Shown: positions 35,156-43,702 of the stretch, one piece after another
Position numbering within the stretch: the stretch's first letter is position 1
How the letters are laid out: each line of letters opens with the position of its first letter
NCBI RefSeq assembly: GCF_000635915.2
Contig: NZ_CP015614.1
Span: forward strand, 2,215,501-2,279,500
Direction of reading: 5' to 3'
DNA: 64,000 nt
DNA from: Brevundimonas naejangsanensis
GTDB taxonomy: Bacteria > Pseudomonadota > Alphaproteobacteria > Caulobacterales > Caulobacteraceae
Translations under genes and position numbers: made by a program
The notes under the pieces: generated by a model
Seen by the model: the letters and a program-made list of their open reading frames with translations, nothing else
Told to the model about the DNA's origin: nothing
Databases searched by the model: none

Positions 35156-35208
35156 TTGACGCGTCCGCGGCCCCTCCCTAATTAGCCACACATGAAGTTG
35201 CTAATTAG
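35156..35208 (+). promoter_or_regulatory. promoter and 9-bp inverted-repeat operator of the nitroreductase gene
   Basis: TTGACGC at 35156-35162 is a good -35, with CCTAATTA at 35177-35184 as a -10. CTAATTAGC (35178-35186) and GCTAATTAG (35200-35208) are perfect inverted arms 13 bp apart, so a bound dimer would cover the -10 and the start site. The pattern fits repressors of the MarR, HxlR or TetR kind. Confidence 0.6.
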
Positions 35209-35225
35209 TTTCTGGAGAAGCCCTA

Positions 35226-35840
35226 ATGGCCTTTGACGCCCTTTCCAACCGTGACGTTCCGGTCTCCGACGCCGTTCTGGCCCGACTGTTCACCGAAGCC
35301 CGCACGCACAACGGCTGGAGCGACCGGCCGGTATCCGAAGACCTGATTCGCAAGCTCTACGACCTGACCAAGTTCGGCCCCACGGCGGTCAACATGACCC
35401 CGGCCCGCTTCGTCTTCGTCACCTCGCCGGAAGCCAAGGCGCGCCTGGCCCCGCACATGGCCGAAGGCAACCGCGCCAAGACCCTGGCCGCGCCGGTCAA
35501 CCTGATCATCGCCCAGGACATCGACTTCCACGACACCCTGCCCAAGCTGTTCCCGCACGCCCCAGGCGTGCGCGACTGGTTCCTAGACGAGGCCGGCCGA
35601 CGCGAGGCCGCCTTCCGCAACGCCTCGCTGCAGGGCGGCTATCTGACCATCGCCGCGCGGGCGCTGGGTCTGGACGTGGGGCCGATGTCGGGCTTCGACC
35701 CGGCGGGCGTGAAGGCCGAGTTCTTCCCCGACAGCAATGTCGAGCCGAATTTCATCATGAACCTGGGCTACGGCACGGACGAGAACCTGTTCCCCCGCTC
35801 GCCCCGCCTCGACTTCGAGGACGCCGCGCAGATTCTGTAA
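35226..35840 (+). CDS. nitroreductase-family protein, RutE/malonic semialdehyde reductase type
   Basis: 204 residues. FMN-dependent fold; the family core is [18 protein letters not shown] and [29 protein letters not shown]. Closest in pattern to RutE, which reduces malonic semialdehyde in pyrimidine degradation, but no rut cluster is present, so the natural substrate is open (quinones or nitro compounds are alternatives). Own promoter and operator-like dyad upstream. It is inserted, on the opposite strand, between dnaX and ybaB. Confidence 0.9.
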   Translation: MAFDALSNRDVPVSDAVLARLFTEARTHNGWSDRPVSEDLIRKLYDLTKFGPTAVNMTPARFVFVTSPEAKARLAPHMAEGNRAKTLAAPVNLIIAQDIDFHDTLPKLFPHAPGVRDWFLDEAGRREAAFRNASLQGGYLTIAARALGLDVGPMSGFDPAGVKAEFFPDSNVEPNFIMNLGYGTDENLFPRSPRLDFEDAAQIL

Positions 35841-35849
35841 GCGGCATCC

Positions 35850-35980
35850 CTCTCCTCCCCACTTTGTGGGGAGGGGGACCGCGAAGCGGTGGAGGGGCTT
35901 AACGACGGCGAAACCCAGACGCCCCTCCGTCTCGGCCGCTCCGCGTCCGATCCACCTCCCCACGCAGTGGGGAGGAGAAA
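35850..35980. repeat. long inverted repeat, family C copy 1
   Basis: Arms start TCTCCTCCCCACTTTGTGGG and end with CCCACGCAGTGGGGAGGAGA, each a local hairpin, with GGTGGAGGGGC / GCCCCTCCG inside. It lies between the convergent nitroreductase and dnaX genes, ending 2 bp from the dnaX stop. Copies 2 and 3 are at 47517 and 63111. Confidence 0.85.
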
Positions 35981-35981
35981 C

Positions 35982-37838
35982 TCAGTCGTCGTCGCCCGCC
36001 TCGCCGTCCTCGGGGATGGCGGGCATCTCGACGGCCGGGGCCAGGGTGACGATCTCCTTGATCTCGGCGCCGGGGAAGGCCTGCATGATCGACACCACGA
36101 AGGGGTCCGCCTCGACCGCCGCCCGGCGGGCGGCGCGGGCCTTTTTCTCAACCTCGATCAGGGTTTCGCCGCCGCCCTGGCCGTTGGCGGCGATCAGCCA
36201 GGTGCGCCCGGTCCACTCTTTCAGACGCCCGGCCAGACGCCGCGCCAGATCGTGGGGCGAGCCCTCGGCCGGTTCATAGGTGATGGCGCCAGGGCGGAAG
36301 CTGACGACGCGGACGTAGCGCTCCACGTCCATCTGCAGGGTGATCTCGCGCTTCTCGCCGATCAGGGCGACCACGGCCTCGAAGCTCTGCGGATCGGGCA
36401 GGGCGGGCGCCGCCATCGGCCGCGCCGCCAGCATGGCCGAGGCGCCGCCGCCTCCGCCCCCTGAGCCGCCGCCGCGAGGCCCGGCCCCGCCGCCGGGGAC
36501 GCCGCCCGACTGGATCGCCTTCAGCGCCTCTTCGGGACCGGGCAGGTCGGCGGCGTAGGCCAGCCGCACGATGGCCATCTCCACCGCATCGGCCGGATTG
36601 GGCGCGCGCCGCACCTCGTCCAGCGCCTTCAGCAGCATCTGCCAGGTCCGCGACAGGGTGCCCGCCGAGATGGCCGCGCCCAGCGCCGCCAGCTTCTGCG
36701 CCTGATCGCCGGGCAGGCGCGTGGCGTTCGGCCCCAGCATCTTGGCGACCGACGCCGCGTGGCAGTGCTCCAGCAGGTCGTTGGCCACCTGCACCGGATC
36801 GGCGCCGTAGCCATACAGGGTGCGGAAGGTCGTCAGGGCTTCGGCCGTCTTGCCCGCCATCGTCTGTTCGAACAGGGCGATGGTTTGGGTGCGGTCGGCC
36901 AGGCCCAGCATGTCGCGCACCGTGGCCGTCTCGACCACCGCGCCGCGTTCAGCCTGAACCAGCGCCTGATCCAGCAGCGACAGGCCGTCGCGCACCGACC
37001 CTTCGGCCGCGCGCGAGATCAGCGCCAGGGCCTCCTGCTCGATCTTCATGCCCTCGCGTTCGGCGACGCGGCCCAGATGGCCGACCAGAACCTCCGGCTC
37101 GACCCGGCGCAGGTCGAAACGCTGGCAGCGGCTCAGGATCGTCACCGGCACCTTGCGGATCTCGGTCGTGGCGAAGATGAATTTGGCGTGCGGAGGCGGC
37201 TCCTCCAGCGTCTTCAGCAGGGCGTTGAAGGCCTGCGTCGACAGCATGTGGACCTCGTCCAGCACATAGACCTTGTAGCGCGCCTCGACCGGCGCGTAGC
37301 GGACGCTTTCGAGGATGTCGCGGATGTCGTTGACGCCGGTGTGCGAGGCGGCGTCCATCTCCATCACGTCCATATGCTGGCCCGCCATGATGGCGGCGTC
37401 GTGCCGGCCGGTGAGGCTCAGCGCCAGGGACGGCTTGTCGATGGTGTCGGTTTCGTTGTTGAGCGCGCGGGCCAGCAGGCGCGCGGTCGTGGTCTTGCCG
37501 ACGCCCCGCACCCCGGTCAGCATGAAGGCGTGGGCGATCCGGCCGGTGGCGAAGGCGTTGGTCAGGGTGCGGACCATCGCCTCCTGGCCGATCAGGTCCT
37601 CGAACGCGCGCGGCCGGTATTTGCGGGCCAGGACGGTGTAGGCCTCGCCTTCGACGGAGGTCGGCTCGACGCGCGCCGGGGCGTGAGCCGGCTGGGGCGC
37701 GGGCTCCTGCGCCGGTTCAGGCGCGGCGGCCGGCGGCGGCGCGCCGAACATGTCGCTGGTGTTGGGGTCGCGCTCTTCGACTTCGGGCGCGTCTTCCTCC
37801 CACGGAGGACCATCGAGACTGTGATCGGCGTCGCTCAT
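35982..37838 (-). CDS. dnaX: DNA polymerase III subunit gamma/tau
   Basis: 618 residues. An unusual acidic, Pro-rich head (1-62) precedes the AAA+ domain. Walker A GVRGVGKTT (109-117) and Walker B VYVLDEVHML are intact, as is the sensor region KFIFATTEIRKVPVTILSRCQRF. The module between Walker A and MDAASHTGVNDIRD carries no cysteine, so the usual Cys4 zinc finger is absent. A Gly-rich linker (near 455) precedes the tau-specific C-terminal domain. Downstream of ffs and the DUF3597 gene. Confidence 0.95.
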   Translation of the reverse strand: MSDADHSLDGPPWEEDAPEVEERDPNTSDMFGAPPPAAAPEPAQEPAPQPAHAPARVEPTSVEGEAYTVLARKYRPRAFEDLIGQEAMVRTLTNAFATGRIAHAFMLTGVRGVGKTTTARLLARALNNETDTIDKPSLALSLTGRHDAAIMAGQHMDVMEMDAASHTGVNDIRDILESVRYAPVEARYKVYVLDEVHMLSTQAFNALLKTLEEPPPHAKFIFATTEIRKVPVTILSRCQRFDLRRVEPEVLVGHLGRVAEREGMKIEQEALALISRAAEGSVRDGLSLLDQALVQAERGAVVETATVRDMLGLADRTQTIALFEQTMAGKTAEALTTFRTLYGYGADPVQVANDLLEHCHAASVAKMLGPNATRLPGDQAQKLAALGAAISAGTLSRTWQMLLKALDEVRRAPNPADAVEMAIVRLAYAADLPGPEEALKAIQSGGVPGGGAGPRGGGSGGGGGGASAMLAARPMAAPALPDPQSFEAVVALIGEKREITLQMDVERYVRVVSFRPGAITYEPAEGSPHDLARRLAGRLKEWTGRTWLIAANGQGGGETLIEVEKKARAARRAAVEADPFVVSIMQAFPGAEIKEIVTLAPAVEMPAIPEDGEAGDDD

Positions 37839-37895
37839 GGCCCTGTCTTAGCGCGAAGGGATGCGGTCGCGCACCCCCTCGCGCCTTAGAGAGGC

Positions 37896-38285
37896 TCAGA
37901 GATCGGTGGGCAGTTGGCCGCCGTTGTCGCGGATCTTCTGAATCACCTGCTTGTGCAGCCAGATGTTCATGCTGGCGCTGTCCGACTTGTCGCCGGTGTA
38001 GCCCAGTTCGTCGGCCAGCTCCTTGCGCTCGGCCAGCGACGATTCCAGGCCGACCAGCTTCATCAGGTCGACGATGGAGGTGCGCCAGTTCAGCTTCTGG
38101 TCGCGCTGCTCGTTCATGAAGTCCAGGATGCCGGCGACATCGACCTCGGGCGCGGGCTGGGGCGCGACGGCGGCTGCGGTGGGCGCGGGCGCCAGGGTCG
38201 GGGCCGTCGCTTCGGGCGCGGGCGCGGCCGGCGTCGCCTCCTTCTTCTTGAAGACGCCGCCGAGGATCTTGCCGAGAATGCTCAT
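37896..38285 (-). CDS. DUF3597-family small protein
   Basis: 129 residues from the ATG at 38285, not the longer frame. SILGKILGGVFKKKEAT at the N-terminus, an Ala/Pro-rich linker (25-55), and a helical C-terminal domain with LDFMNEQRDQKLNWRTSIVDL and LADELGYTGDKSDSASMNIWL, the DUF3597 core. Function unknown. Transcribed toward dnaX, 57 bp away. Confidence 0.85.
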   Translation of the reverse strand: MSILGKILGGVFKKKEATPAAPAPEATAPTLAPAPTAAAVAPQPAPEVDVAGILDFMNEQRDQKLNWRTSIVDLMKLVGLESSLAERKELADELGYTGDKSDSASMNIWLHKQVIQKIRDNGGQLPTDL

Positions 38286-38395
38286 TCGCCTGCTCCGGAA
38301 TAGAGATGAAGCTGTTTCAGCGAATGAGGCGCGGCCCGGTTCCGTGAAGCTTGCACGACGTGGGCGCATGCGCGGCGGAGACCCGCGCACCAACG

Positions 38396-38434
38396 CGCTC
38401 AAGCAGCGAGCCGCCGCGCGGCGAGCGATAGCGC
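38396..38434. repeat. short repeat, family G copy 3 (reverse orientation)
   Basis: Reverse complement of the element at 17829 and 17877, with the GCGGCGAGCGATAGCGC end. Located immediately beyond the T-tract of the SRP RNA gene. Confidence 0.75.
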
Positions 38435-38448
38435 ACTAAAAAGGAAAA

Positions 38449-38545
38449 GGTGGAGACCGCGACCCGAAGGGGAATTCGTTGTGGCTGCTGCCTTCCGGCC
38501 CTGACCAGGTTGGCGAAGCCTTCGCCCGCGATCTCCGAGAGGGGA
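38449..38545 (-). ncRNA. ffs: signal recognition particle RNA, small (4.5S) type
   Basis: The minus strand carries the SRP domain IV hairpin: ACCTGGTCAGGGCCGGAAGG followed by CAGCAGCC. Flanks GGAGATCGCG and CGCGGTCTCC pair to close the rod with one G-U, and TTTTCCTTTTT follows at 38439-38448 as terminator. The RNA partners Ffh in membrane-protein targeting. Ends are estimated to within a few bases. It lies upstream of dnaX, as in E. coli and many alphaproteobacteria. Confidence 0.93.
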
Positions 38546-38610
38546 TATGACGGCGGACGGCGCGGGAATCAAGCCCTCCCCTGCGCGGGCGGTCGGGAGT
38601 ATGAAGCGCC

Positions 38611-39528
38611 ATGCCCTACCGTCACGCCTTTTCCGGCAATCCGCTCGACCGCTCCGGCGACCTTCGCAACGACGCCGCCTGGCTGGCCGAACAGGAGGCC
38701 AATCCCGAAGCCCTGGCCATGATCCTGTGGGAGGGGCGGCCGCTGATCGAACCGCATGACGGCGCCGAGCGGCTGGTCTGGCTGTCGCTGGGTCATGCGC
38801 GCGACCTGGCGCGCGACCGCGACATCTTCCTGGGCCTGTGGAAGGGCGCGCCAGTGTTCGCCGCCGAGTTCGAGGGCTCCATCGACCCGACCAGCGGGCC
38901 GGCCGGGGGCCTGGGCCGCTTCGTCGAGATGCGCGAGGCGGCGCTCGTCCTGCCCGAGGCCGACGCCGGCATCGCCGCCACGGCCAAGAGCCTGTTCGAC
39001 TGGCGGCGTCGGCACGGCTTCTGCGCCGCCTGCGGCAAGGCGACGGATCAGGCGTCCGGCGGCTGGAAGCGCGTCTGCCCGGCCTGCGGGACCGCGCATT
39101 TTCCCCGCGTCGACCCCGTCGTCATCATGCTGCCGATCTACAAGGGCGGCGCCGAGCCCCTGTGCCTGCTGGGCCGTCAGGCCGCCTGGCCAGAAGGCCG
39201 GATGTCGGCTCTGGCGGGCTTCATGGAGCCGGGCGAAGCGATCGAGGAAGCCTGCGCCCGCGAGGTGATGGAGGAGGCCGGGCTGACGGTGTCGGACGTG
39301 CGCTACCACTCCAGCCAGCCCTGGCCCTTCCCGGCTCAGCTGATGATCGGCCTGATCGCCGAGGTCACGACCGACGAGGCCGCCCCCGACCAGACCGAAC
39401 TGGAAGCTGTCGCCTGGCTGACCAAGGCCGAGGCTCGCGCCGTTCTGGACGAGACCCACCCGACCATCCACGCCCCGCCGCCCTACGCCATCGCCCGGCG
39501 GCTGCTGGAAAGCTGGGCGGCGGAATAG
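38611..39528 (+). CDS. nudC: NAD(+) diphosphatase / NAD-capped RNA decapping hydrolase NudC
   Basis: 305 residues. Zinc ribbon C138, C141, C156, C159, then a full Nudix box: G203, E209, R217-E218, E221-E222, G224. SQPWPFPAQLM downstream is the NADH-pyrophosphatase signature. It hydrolyses NAD(H) and, in E. coli, removes NAD caps from RNA. Plus strand, divergent from ffs and convergent with kdsB across inverted repeat A. Confidence 0.95.
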   Translation: MPYRHAFSGNPLDRSGDLRNDAAWLAEQEANPEALAMILWEGRPLIEPHDGAERLVWLSLGHARDLARDRDIFLGLWKGAPVFAAEFEGSIDPTSGPAGGLGRFVEMREAALVLPEADAGIAATAKSLFDWRRRHGFCAACGKATDQASGGWKRVCPACGTAHFPRVDPVVIMLPIYKGGAEPLCLLGRQAAWPEGRMSALAGFMEPGEAIEEACAREVMEEAGLTVSDVRYHSSQPWPFPAQLMIGLIAEVTTDEAAPDQTELEAVAWLTKAEARAVLDETHPTIHAPPPYAIARRLLESWAAE

Positions 39529-39530
39529 GA

Positions 39531-39702
39531 CCCTTCTCCCCTTGTGGGAGAAGGTGGCTCGCGCAGCGAGACGGATGAGGGGTGACTGCGTGTCGGCGTG
39601 AAGATTCGCCTGCAACGTCGCCCCATCATTGTCCAAGCGCGACGCCGACACCCCTCATCCGAGCGCCTTCGGCGCCGACCTTCTCCCACAAGGGGAGAAG
39701 GA
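39531..39702. repeat. long inverted repeat, family A copy 2
   Basis: Starts 3 bp after the nudC stop and ends 5 bp before the kdsB stop, so it fills the convergent gap exactly. Arms match copy 1 at 631-803, including CTCGCGCAGCGAGACGGATG and its complement-like partner. Confidence 0.87.
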
Positions 39703-39706
39703 CGAG

Positions 39707-40429
39707 TCACGCCAACGCTCGCGCCGCCTCCAGATCCGCCGGATTGTCCACCGACAGCGGCGCCTCGTCGATTACTGAGGCCCAGATCTGCAGCCCCATC
39801 TCAAGGGCGCGCAGCTGCTCCAGCTTCTCGCGCGTCTCCAGCGGCGAGGGCGGGGCGGCGCAGAAGCGGGCCAGGGCCTGACGGCGATAGCCGTAGATGC
39901 CGACGTGGCGCCAGACGGCTCCGTCGCCGTAGAGGGTCGAGCGGGTGAAATACAGGGCTCGGCCCGTCGTCGCGCCTTGCGGCAGGGCCAGGACCGCCTT
40001 GACCACGTCGGGATTGGTCCGATCCGAAACATCCGCCTCGGCCGCGACCAGGGTGGCGATGTCGCAGGCTGATTCGCGCGTCAGCAACTCGGCGCAGGCC
40101 TGCGCCAGCCCCGGCGAGGCGAAGGGCATGTCGCCCTGGATATTGATGACCACCTCATGGGCGCCGTCAGGATCGACCGCCTGGGCCGCCGCCAGGATGC
40201 GGTCCGAGCCGCTGGGCAGGTCCGGATCGGTCAGCACCGCCTCCCCGCCCGCCCCCTGCACCGCCGCGACGATCTCGGGATCGCCGGCCGCCACGGCCAC
40301 GCGGAAGCCCGACAGCGACGCCTGCTCCCAGGCGCGCACGATCATGGGCTTGCCGCCGATGTCAGCCAGAGGCTTGCCGGGCAAACGGGTGGCGGCCATG
40401 CGAGCGGGTATCATTATCAGGGGTTTCAT
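39707..40429 (-). CDS. kdsB: 3-deoxy-manno-octulosonate cytidylyltransferase
   Basis: 240 residues from the ATG at 40429; a TTG three codons earlier is possible. Activates Kdo as CMP-Kdo for LPS core. IPARMAATRLPGKPLADI is the nucleotide-binding start, SGSDRILAAAQAVD, NIQGDMPFASP and HVGIYGYRRQAL are conserved. Shows a Gram-negative LPS-bearing host. Divergent from the cytochrome c gene. Confidence 0.95.
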   Translation of the reverse strand: MKPLIMIPARMAATRLPGKPLADIGGKPMIVRAWEQASLSGFRVAVAAGDPEIVAAVQGAGGEAVLTDPDLPSGSDRILAAAQAVDPDGAHEVVINIQGDMPFASPGLAQACAELLTRESACDIATLVAAEADVSDRTNPDVVKAVLALPQGATTGRALYFTRSTLYGDGAVWRHVGIYGYRRQALARFCAAPPSPLETREKLEQLRALEMGLQIWASVIDEAPLSVDNPADLEAARALA

Positions 40430-40577
40430 GGTCGCCAAGCGCCTTGAAAACGCCCGGAAACGTCCGGGCCGGTTGCGAAGGTCGCGCTAGCGTGTAAGAG
40501 ACGCCCACGCAAGAATACGCCTAAGCGCCGCTTTGCGGTCGCGGGGCTCATCTAGAGACGGGATGCGACGACGCGGA

Positions 40578-41276
40578 ATGAGCGGCGATCTGAAGTGGAA
40601 CAAGATTATGGGCGCGTGCTTGGGCACCGCCTTTGCGATCCTGGTGGTCCAGCAGGTTTCGGGCATGGTCTACCACACCAAGCAGCCCGAAAAGATGGGC
40701 TACTTCGTCGACGCGCCGGATGAATCGGCCGCGGGCGCGGCTGAAGCCGCCCTGCCGATCGACTGGGGCACGGTCCTGCCGACCGCCGACCTGGCCGCAG
40801 GCGAAGCCGCCTTTGCGCGCTGCCAGGCCTGTCACACCGTGAACTCGGGCGGCGCCGACGGCATCGGCCCGAACCTGTTCGGCCTGGTCGGCGGCCCGGT
40901 CATGCACCGCGCCGGCTTCGCCTATTCGGACGCCATGGCCAAGCACAAGGCCGAGGCTCCGACCTGGAACTACGACGAGCTGGATCACTTCATCAACGCG
41001 CCGGGCCGCTACGTGCCGGGCACCAAGATGTCCTTCGCCGGCATTCGCGACGAGCAGACCCGCATCAACCTGATCGCCTGGCTGCGCACGCAAGGCTCGG
41101 GCGGTTACGCCATCCCGGCGCCGGACCCCGCGCGCCAACCGGGCGCCGCCGCCCCGGCCGAAGGCGAAGCCCCGGCCGCTGAAGGCGCCGCGGCCACCGA
41201 AGCCGGTTCGGCTCCGGCAGAGGCCCCGGCCGACGCCCCCGCGACTCAAGCGACGAACCCGGCGCCGCAAGCCTGA
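40578..41276 (+). CDS. membrane-anchored c-type cytochrome (CycM/c552 type)
   Basis: 232 residues from the ATG at 40578 (an ATG at 40563 adds five residues). Uncleaved N-terminal helix (8-30), one haem motif C82-Q-A-C85-H86, and a Met ligand in GTKMSFAG. Like CycM, it probably shuttles electrons from the bc1 complex to a terminal oxidase at the periplasmic face. An Ala/Pro/Glu-rich tail of about 50 residues follows the domain, and is low-complexity. Ends at a weak terminator. Confidence 0.9.
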   Translation: MSGDLKWNKIMGACLGTAFAILVVQQVSGMVYHTKQPEKMGYFVDAPDESAAGAAEAALPIDWGTVLPTADLAAGEAAFARCQACHTVNSGGADGIGPNLFGLVGGPVMHRAGFAYSDAMAKHKAEAPTWNYDELDHFINAPGRYVPGTKMSFAGIRDEQTRINLIAWLRTQGSGGYAIPAPDPARQPGAAAPAEGEAPAAEGAAATEAGSAPAEAPADAPATQATNPAPQA

Positions 41277-41299
41277 GGCTGACGGACGGTAGACGACGG

Positions 41300-41330
41300 A
41301 AAGGCGGCCCTCGGGTCGCCTTTCTTCGTT
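41300..41330 (+). terminator. probable terminator after the cytochrome gene
   Basis: AAAGGCG and CGCCTTT form a perfect 7-bp stem with a 10-base loop; the T tract after it is weak (CTTCGTTT). Confidence 0.6.
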
Positions 41331-41350
41331 TCAGGGATCAGGTGGAGGGT

Positions 41351-42178
41351 TCAGACCCGACGGAAGATCGCAGACGCGAAGCCGTCGGCGGTCAGGCGCG
41401 CCTCGACCTCGGCCAAGGTCTCGATCACCACGCCGCCGCGCGCGCCGGTCGCATGAATGATGCGCTCAGCGTCAACCATCAGCGCGGAATGGCCGGTCCA
41501 GTCGCCCTCGGCCGAGGACAGCCAGATCGCCAGGTCGCCGCGCCGGACGTCGTTTCGCGGCACGGCGCGGCCGAGTTCGGCCTGCTCTGAAGCACGGCGC
41601 GGGCCGGGCAGGCCGCAGGCGAACAGAGCCTGCTGCACCAGCCCCGAACAGTCGGTCTCGACCGAAGACCGCGCGCCCAGAGCGTGAGGTCGGCCCAGCA
41701 GACGCTCGGCCACAGCGACCAGATCGCGCTCGAAGGCGCCGACAGATTCGAGATCAGTCTCGGCCAGGCCGTGCGCGTCTGCGCCGACCAGGGCGTTCAG
41801 CGGCAAGGCGGCGGAAACGGACGCCACGCGCCGGGTCGCCGGGGGCGCGCCGGAGGCCAGAGCCGCCAGCGACACCCACCCCACCACGCCGTCCCGCCGC
41901 GCCCGGCCCCAGGCGCGATCCTCGCGTCGATCCAATACATCGAAGGCCTCGCCGAACAGCAGCTGGTCGATGCGTTGTCCGTCGTCAGCGACGATATCGG
42001 CGACCGGCAGGCGGCAGTGAGAGGGATCGGTCGGCCGATAGGCCTCGGCCCGCATCAGACCTTCCAGCGCCTGTTCAGCCAGCACGACACGATCCCCGTC
42101 CCGCAGGATCAGGGGCGCGCCAGGCGGCAGCAGGGCCAGGACATCGGTCAAGCGGCGGTCTCTCGACGGCTCGTACAA
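41351..42178 (-). CDS. NlpC/P60 (C40) peptidase with N-terminal SH3-like region
   Basis: 275 residues at most. Catalytic Cys in SSVETDCSGLVQQAL (about residue 175) and His in GDWTGHSALMVDAE; an SH3b-like region (RAWGRARRDGVVGWVSL) precedes. It should cleave D-gamma-Glu-diaminopimelate links or similar. There is no ATG near the N-terminus. A TAG is in frame just before, so a TTG at 42178 or one nearby must start it. No signal peptide. Same strand as, and 53 bp below, the aminopeptidase. Confidence 0.85.
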   Translation of the reverse strand: MYEPSRDRRLTDVLALLPPGAPLILRDGDRVVLAEQALEGLMRAEAYRPTDPSHCRLPVADIVADDGQRIDQLLFGEAFDVLDRREDRAWGRARRDGVVGWVSLAALASGAPPATRRVASVSAALPLNALVGADAHGLAETDLESVGAFERDLVAVAERLLGRPHALGARSSVETDCSGLVQQALFACGLPGPRRASEQAELGRAVPRNDVRRGDLAIWLSSAEGDWTGHSALMVDAERIIHATGARGGVVIETLAEVEARLTADGFASAIFRRV

Positions 42179-42231
42179 ATCGAACCGCCGACCCTAGGCG
42201 TCGATCCCAAAGGGGGCGTTAACAGCCTTGG

Positions 42232-43614
42232 CTATTTGACGAATTTGTCGCTGAGGTAGCGGAAGCAGGCGCGGATCGCCTGCGCCTCCCCGCCCTCGGG
42301 CCAGCCCGGCCGGGCGCGCGGGTTCCAGGCGAAGACGTCCATATGCGCCCAGCTTCCCGTCGTCGGCGCGAACTTCTGCAGGAACAGGGCGGCCGTCACC
42401 GACCCGGCCTGGGCCCAGGCGGCGGAATCGTTGCGCACGTCGGCGATCTCGCTGTCCAGCGAGGCGCGATAGCCCGCCCACAAAGGCATCCGCCACAGGG
42501 GGTCGCCCACGGCCCGGCCGGCGCTCAGCACGCCCTCGGCCAGGGCGTCGTCGTCGGTGTAGAGCGGGGGCAGTTCGGGACCGAGCGCGATGCGCGCCGC
42601 GCCGGTCAGGGTGGCGAAGTCCAGCGTCAGGTCCGGCTGGTGCTCGCCCGCCCGCGTCAGCACGTCGGCCAGGATCAGGCGGCCTTCAGCGTCGGTGTTG
42701 CCGATCTCTATGGTCAGGCCCTTGCGGCTGTTCAGGATGTCGCCCGGTCGGAAGGCGTCGGCCGACACGGCGTTCTCAACCGCCGCGACCAGCACTACCA
42801 GACGCACCGGCAGACAGGCCTGCATGATCAGGCGGCCCAGCGCCAGGGCGTGGGCGGCGCCGCCCATGTCCTTCTTCATATTGCGCATCCCGGCGGCGGG
42901 CTTCAGGTCCAGGCCGCCGGTGTCGAACACCACCCCCTTGCCGACCAAAGCCACCAGCGGCCGGTCCGCCTTGTCCAGATTCCAGCCGATCTCCAGCACC
43001 CGCGGCGCGCGGTGCGGGGCGGCGGCGCGGCCGACGGCGTGGACGGCCGGATAGTTCTCCTCCAGCAGGGCGTCGCCGGTCGTGACGGTCAGCTCCGCGC
43101 CCGCCGCCTCGGCGATCTCGCGGGCGATGGTTTCCAGTTGCAGCGGCCCCATGTCGGCGGCGGGGGTGTCGACCATCTCGCGGGTCAGGGCGCAGGCGGC
43201 GGCGATGTTCAGCGTCGCCGTCAGATCGAGGCCCTGCGGCGCGACCAGGCGGGCGCGGCCGCGCTCGGGCCGGGCCTTGTAGCGGTCGAACAGATAGCCC
43301 CCGAGCGCAAAGGCCAGGGCCGCCTGGTGCGCCGCCTCGCCGTCCGCGCCCTCCAGCCGCCAGTCGCCCGCAGGCAGGCGCGTCGGCAGGCCGCGCGCGC
43401 TCATGGGATCGAAGGCCCCGCCCGCGCCGAACAGGGCCAGTTCCGGCGCGCCGTCGGCGCCCGGCACGACCAGCAGCTGCCCCGCCTTGCCCGTGAAGCC
43501 GTTGGCCTCGGCCCAGGCGGCGATCCGTCCCTCCAGCGCCGCGCCAGACTTCACGATGCGGAGCGGGCGCGCGGCCTCGGCGGCGGCGATCAGCAGTTCG
43601 GACTGAGGGGACAT
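42232..43614 (-). CDS. M17-family leucyl aminopeptidase
   Basis: 460 residues from the ATG at 43614. C-terminal catalytic domain has the metal and substrate motifs: GKGVVFDTGGLDLKP, MKKDMGGAA, and NTDAEGRLIL. The N-terminal domain is shorter and unlike E. coli PepA, as in the PepB/YpdE-like alphaproteobacterial group. Cytoplasmic two-metal exopeptidase. Followed by the NlpC/P60 gene, which suggests joint handling of peptide fragments, possibly from cell wall turnover. Confidence 0.93.
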   Translation of the reverse strand: MSPQSELLIAAAEAARPLRIVKSGAALEGRIAAWAEANGFTGKAGQLLVVPGADGAPELALFGAGGAFDPMSARGLPTRLPAGDWRLEGADGEAAHQAALAFALGGYLFDRYKARPERGRARLVAPQGLDLTATLNIAAACALTREMVDTPAADMGPLQLETIAREIAEAAGAELTVTTGDALLEENYPAVHAVGRAAAPHRAPRVLEIGWNLDKADRPLVALVGKGVVFDTGGLDLKPAAGMRNMKKDMGGAAHALALGRLIMQACLPVRLVVLVAAVENAVSADAFRPGDILNSRKGLTIEIGNTDAEGRLILADVLTRAGEHQPDLTLDFATLTGAARIALGPELPPLYTDDDALAEGVLSAGRAVGDPLWRMPLWAGYRASLDSEIADVRNDSAAWAQAGSVTAALFLQKFAPTTGSWAHMDVFAWNPRARPGWPEGGEAQAIRACFRYLSDKFVK

Positions 43615-43654
43615 AGGGGGACCTTTCCGACGCTTAACGTCGATTAACCAAACC

Positions 43655-43680
43655 TTGACCCGTCGGCGCGACCCTAGGGG
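43655..43680 (+). promoter_or_regulatory. possible promoter of the TPR gene
   Basis: TTGACC at 43655-43660 followed about 12 bp later by CCCTAGGG gives a weak housekeeping-type promoter pattern. A TTAA-N6-TTAAC sequence at 43634-43648 is nearby (see rejected items). Confidence 0.3.
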
Positions 43681-43702
43681 CTGAACCGCCACGGACCCTT
43701 CC

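Noticed and set aside
43634..43648. TTAA-N6-TTAAC, CtrA-like
   Set aside because: The CtrA consensus has seven bases between half sites; with six I cannot claim a CtrA box.
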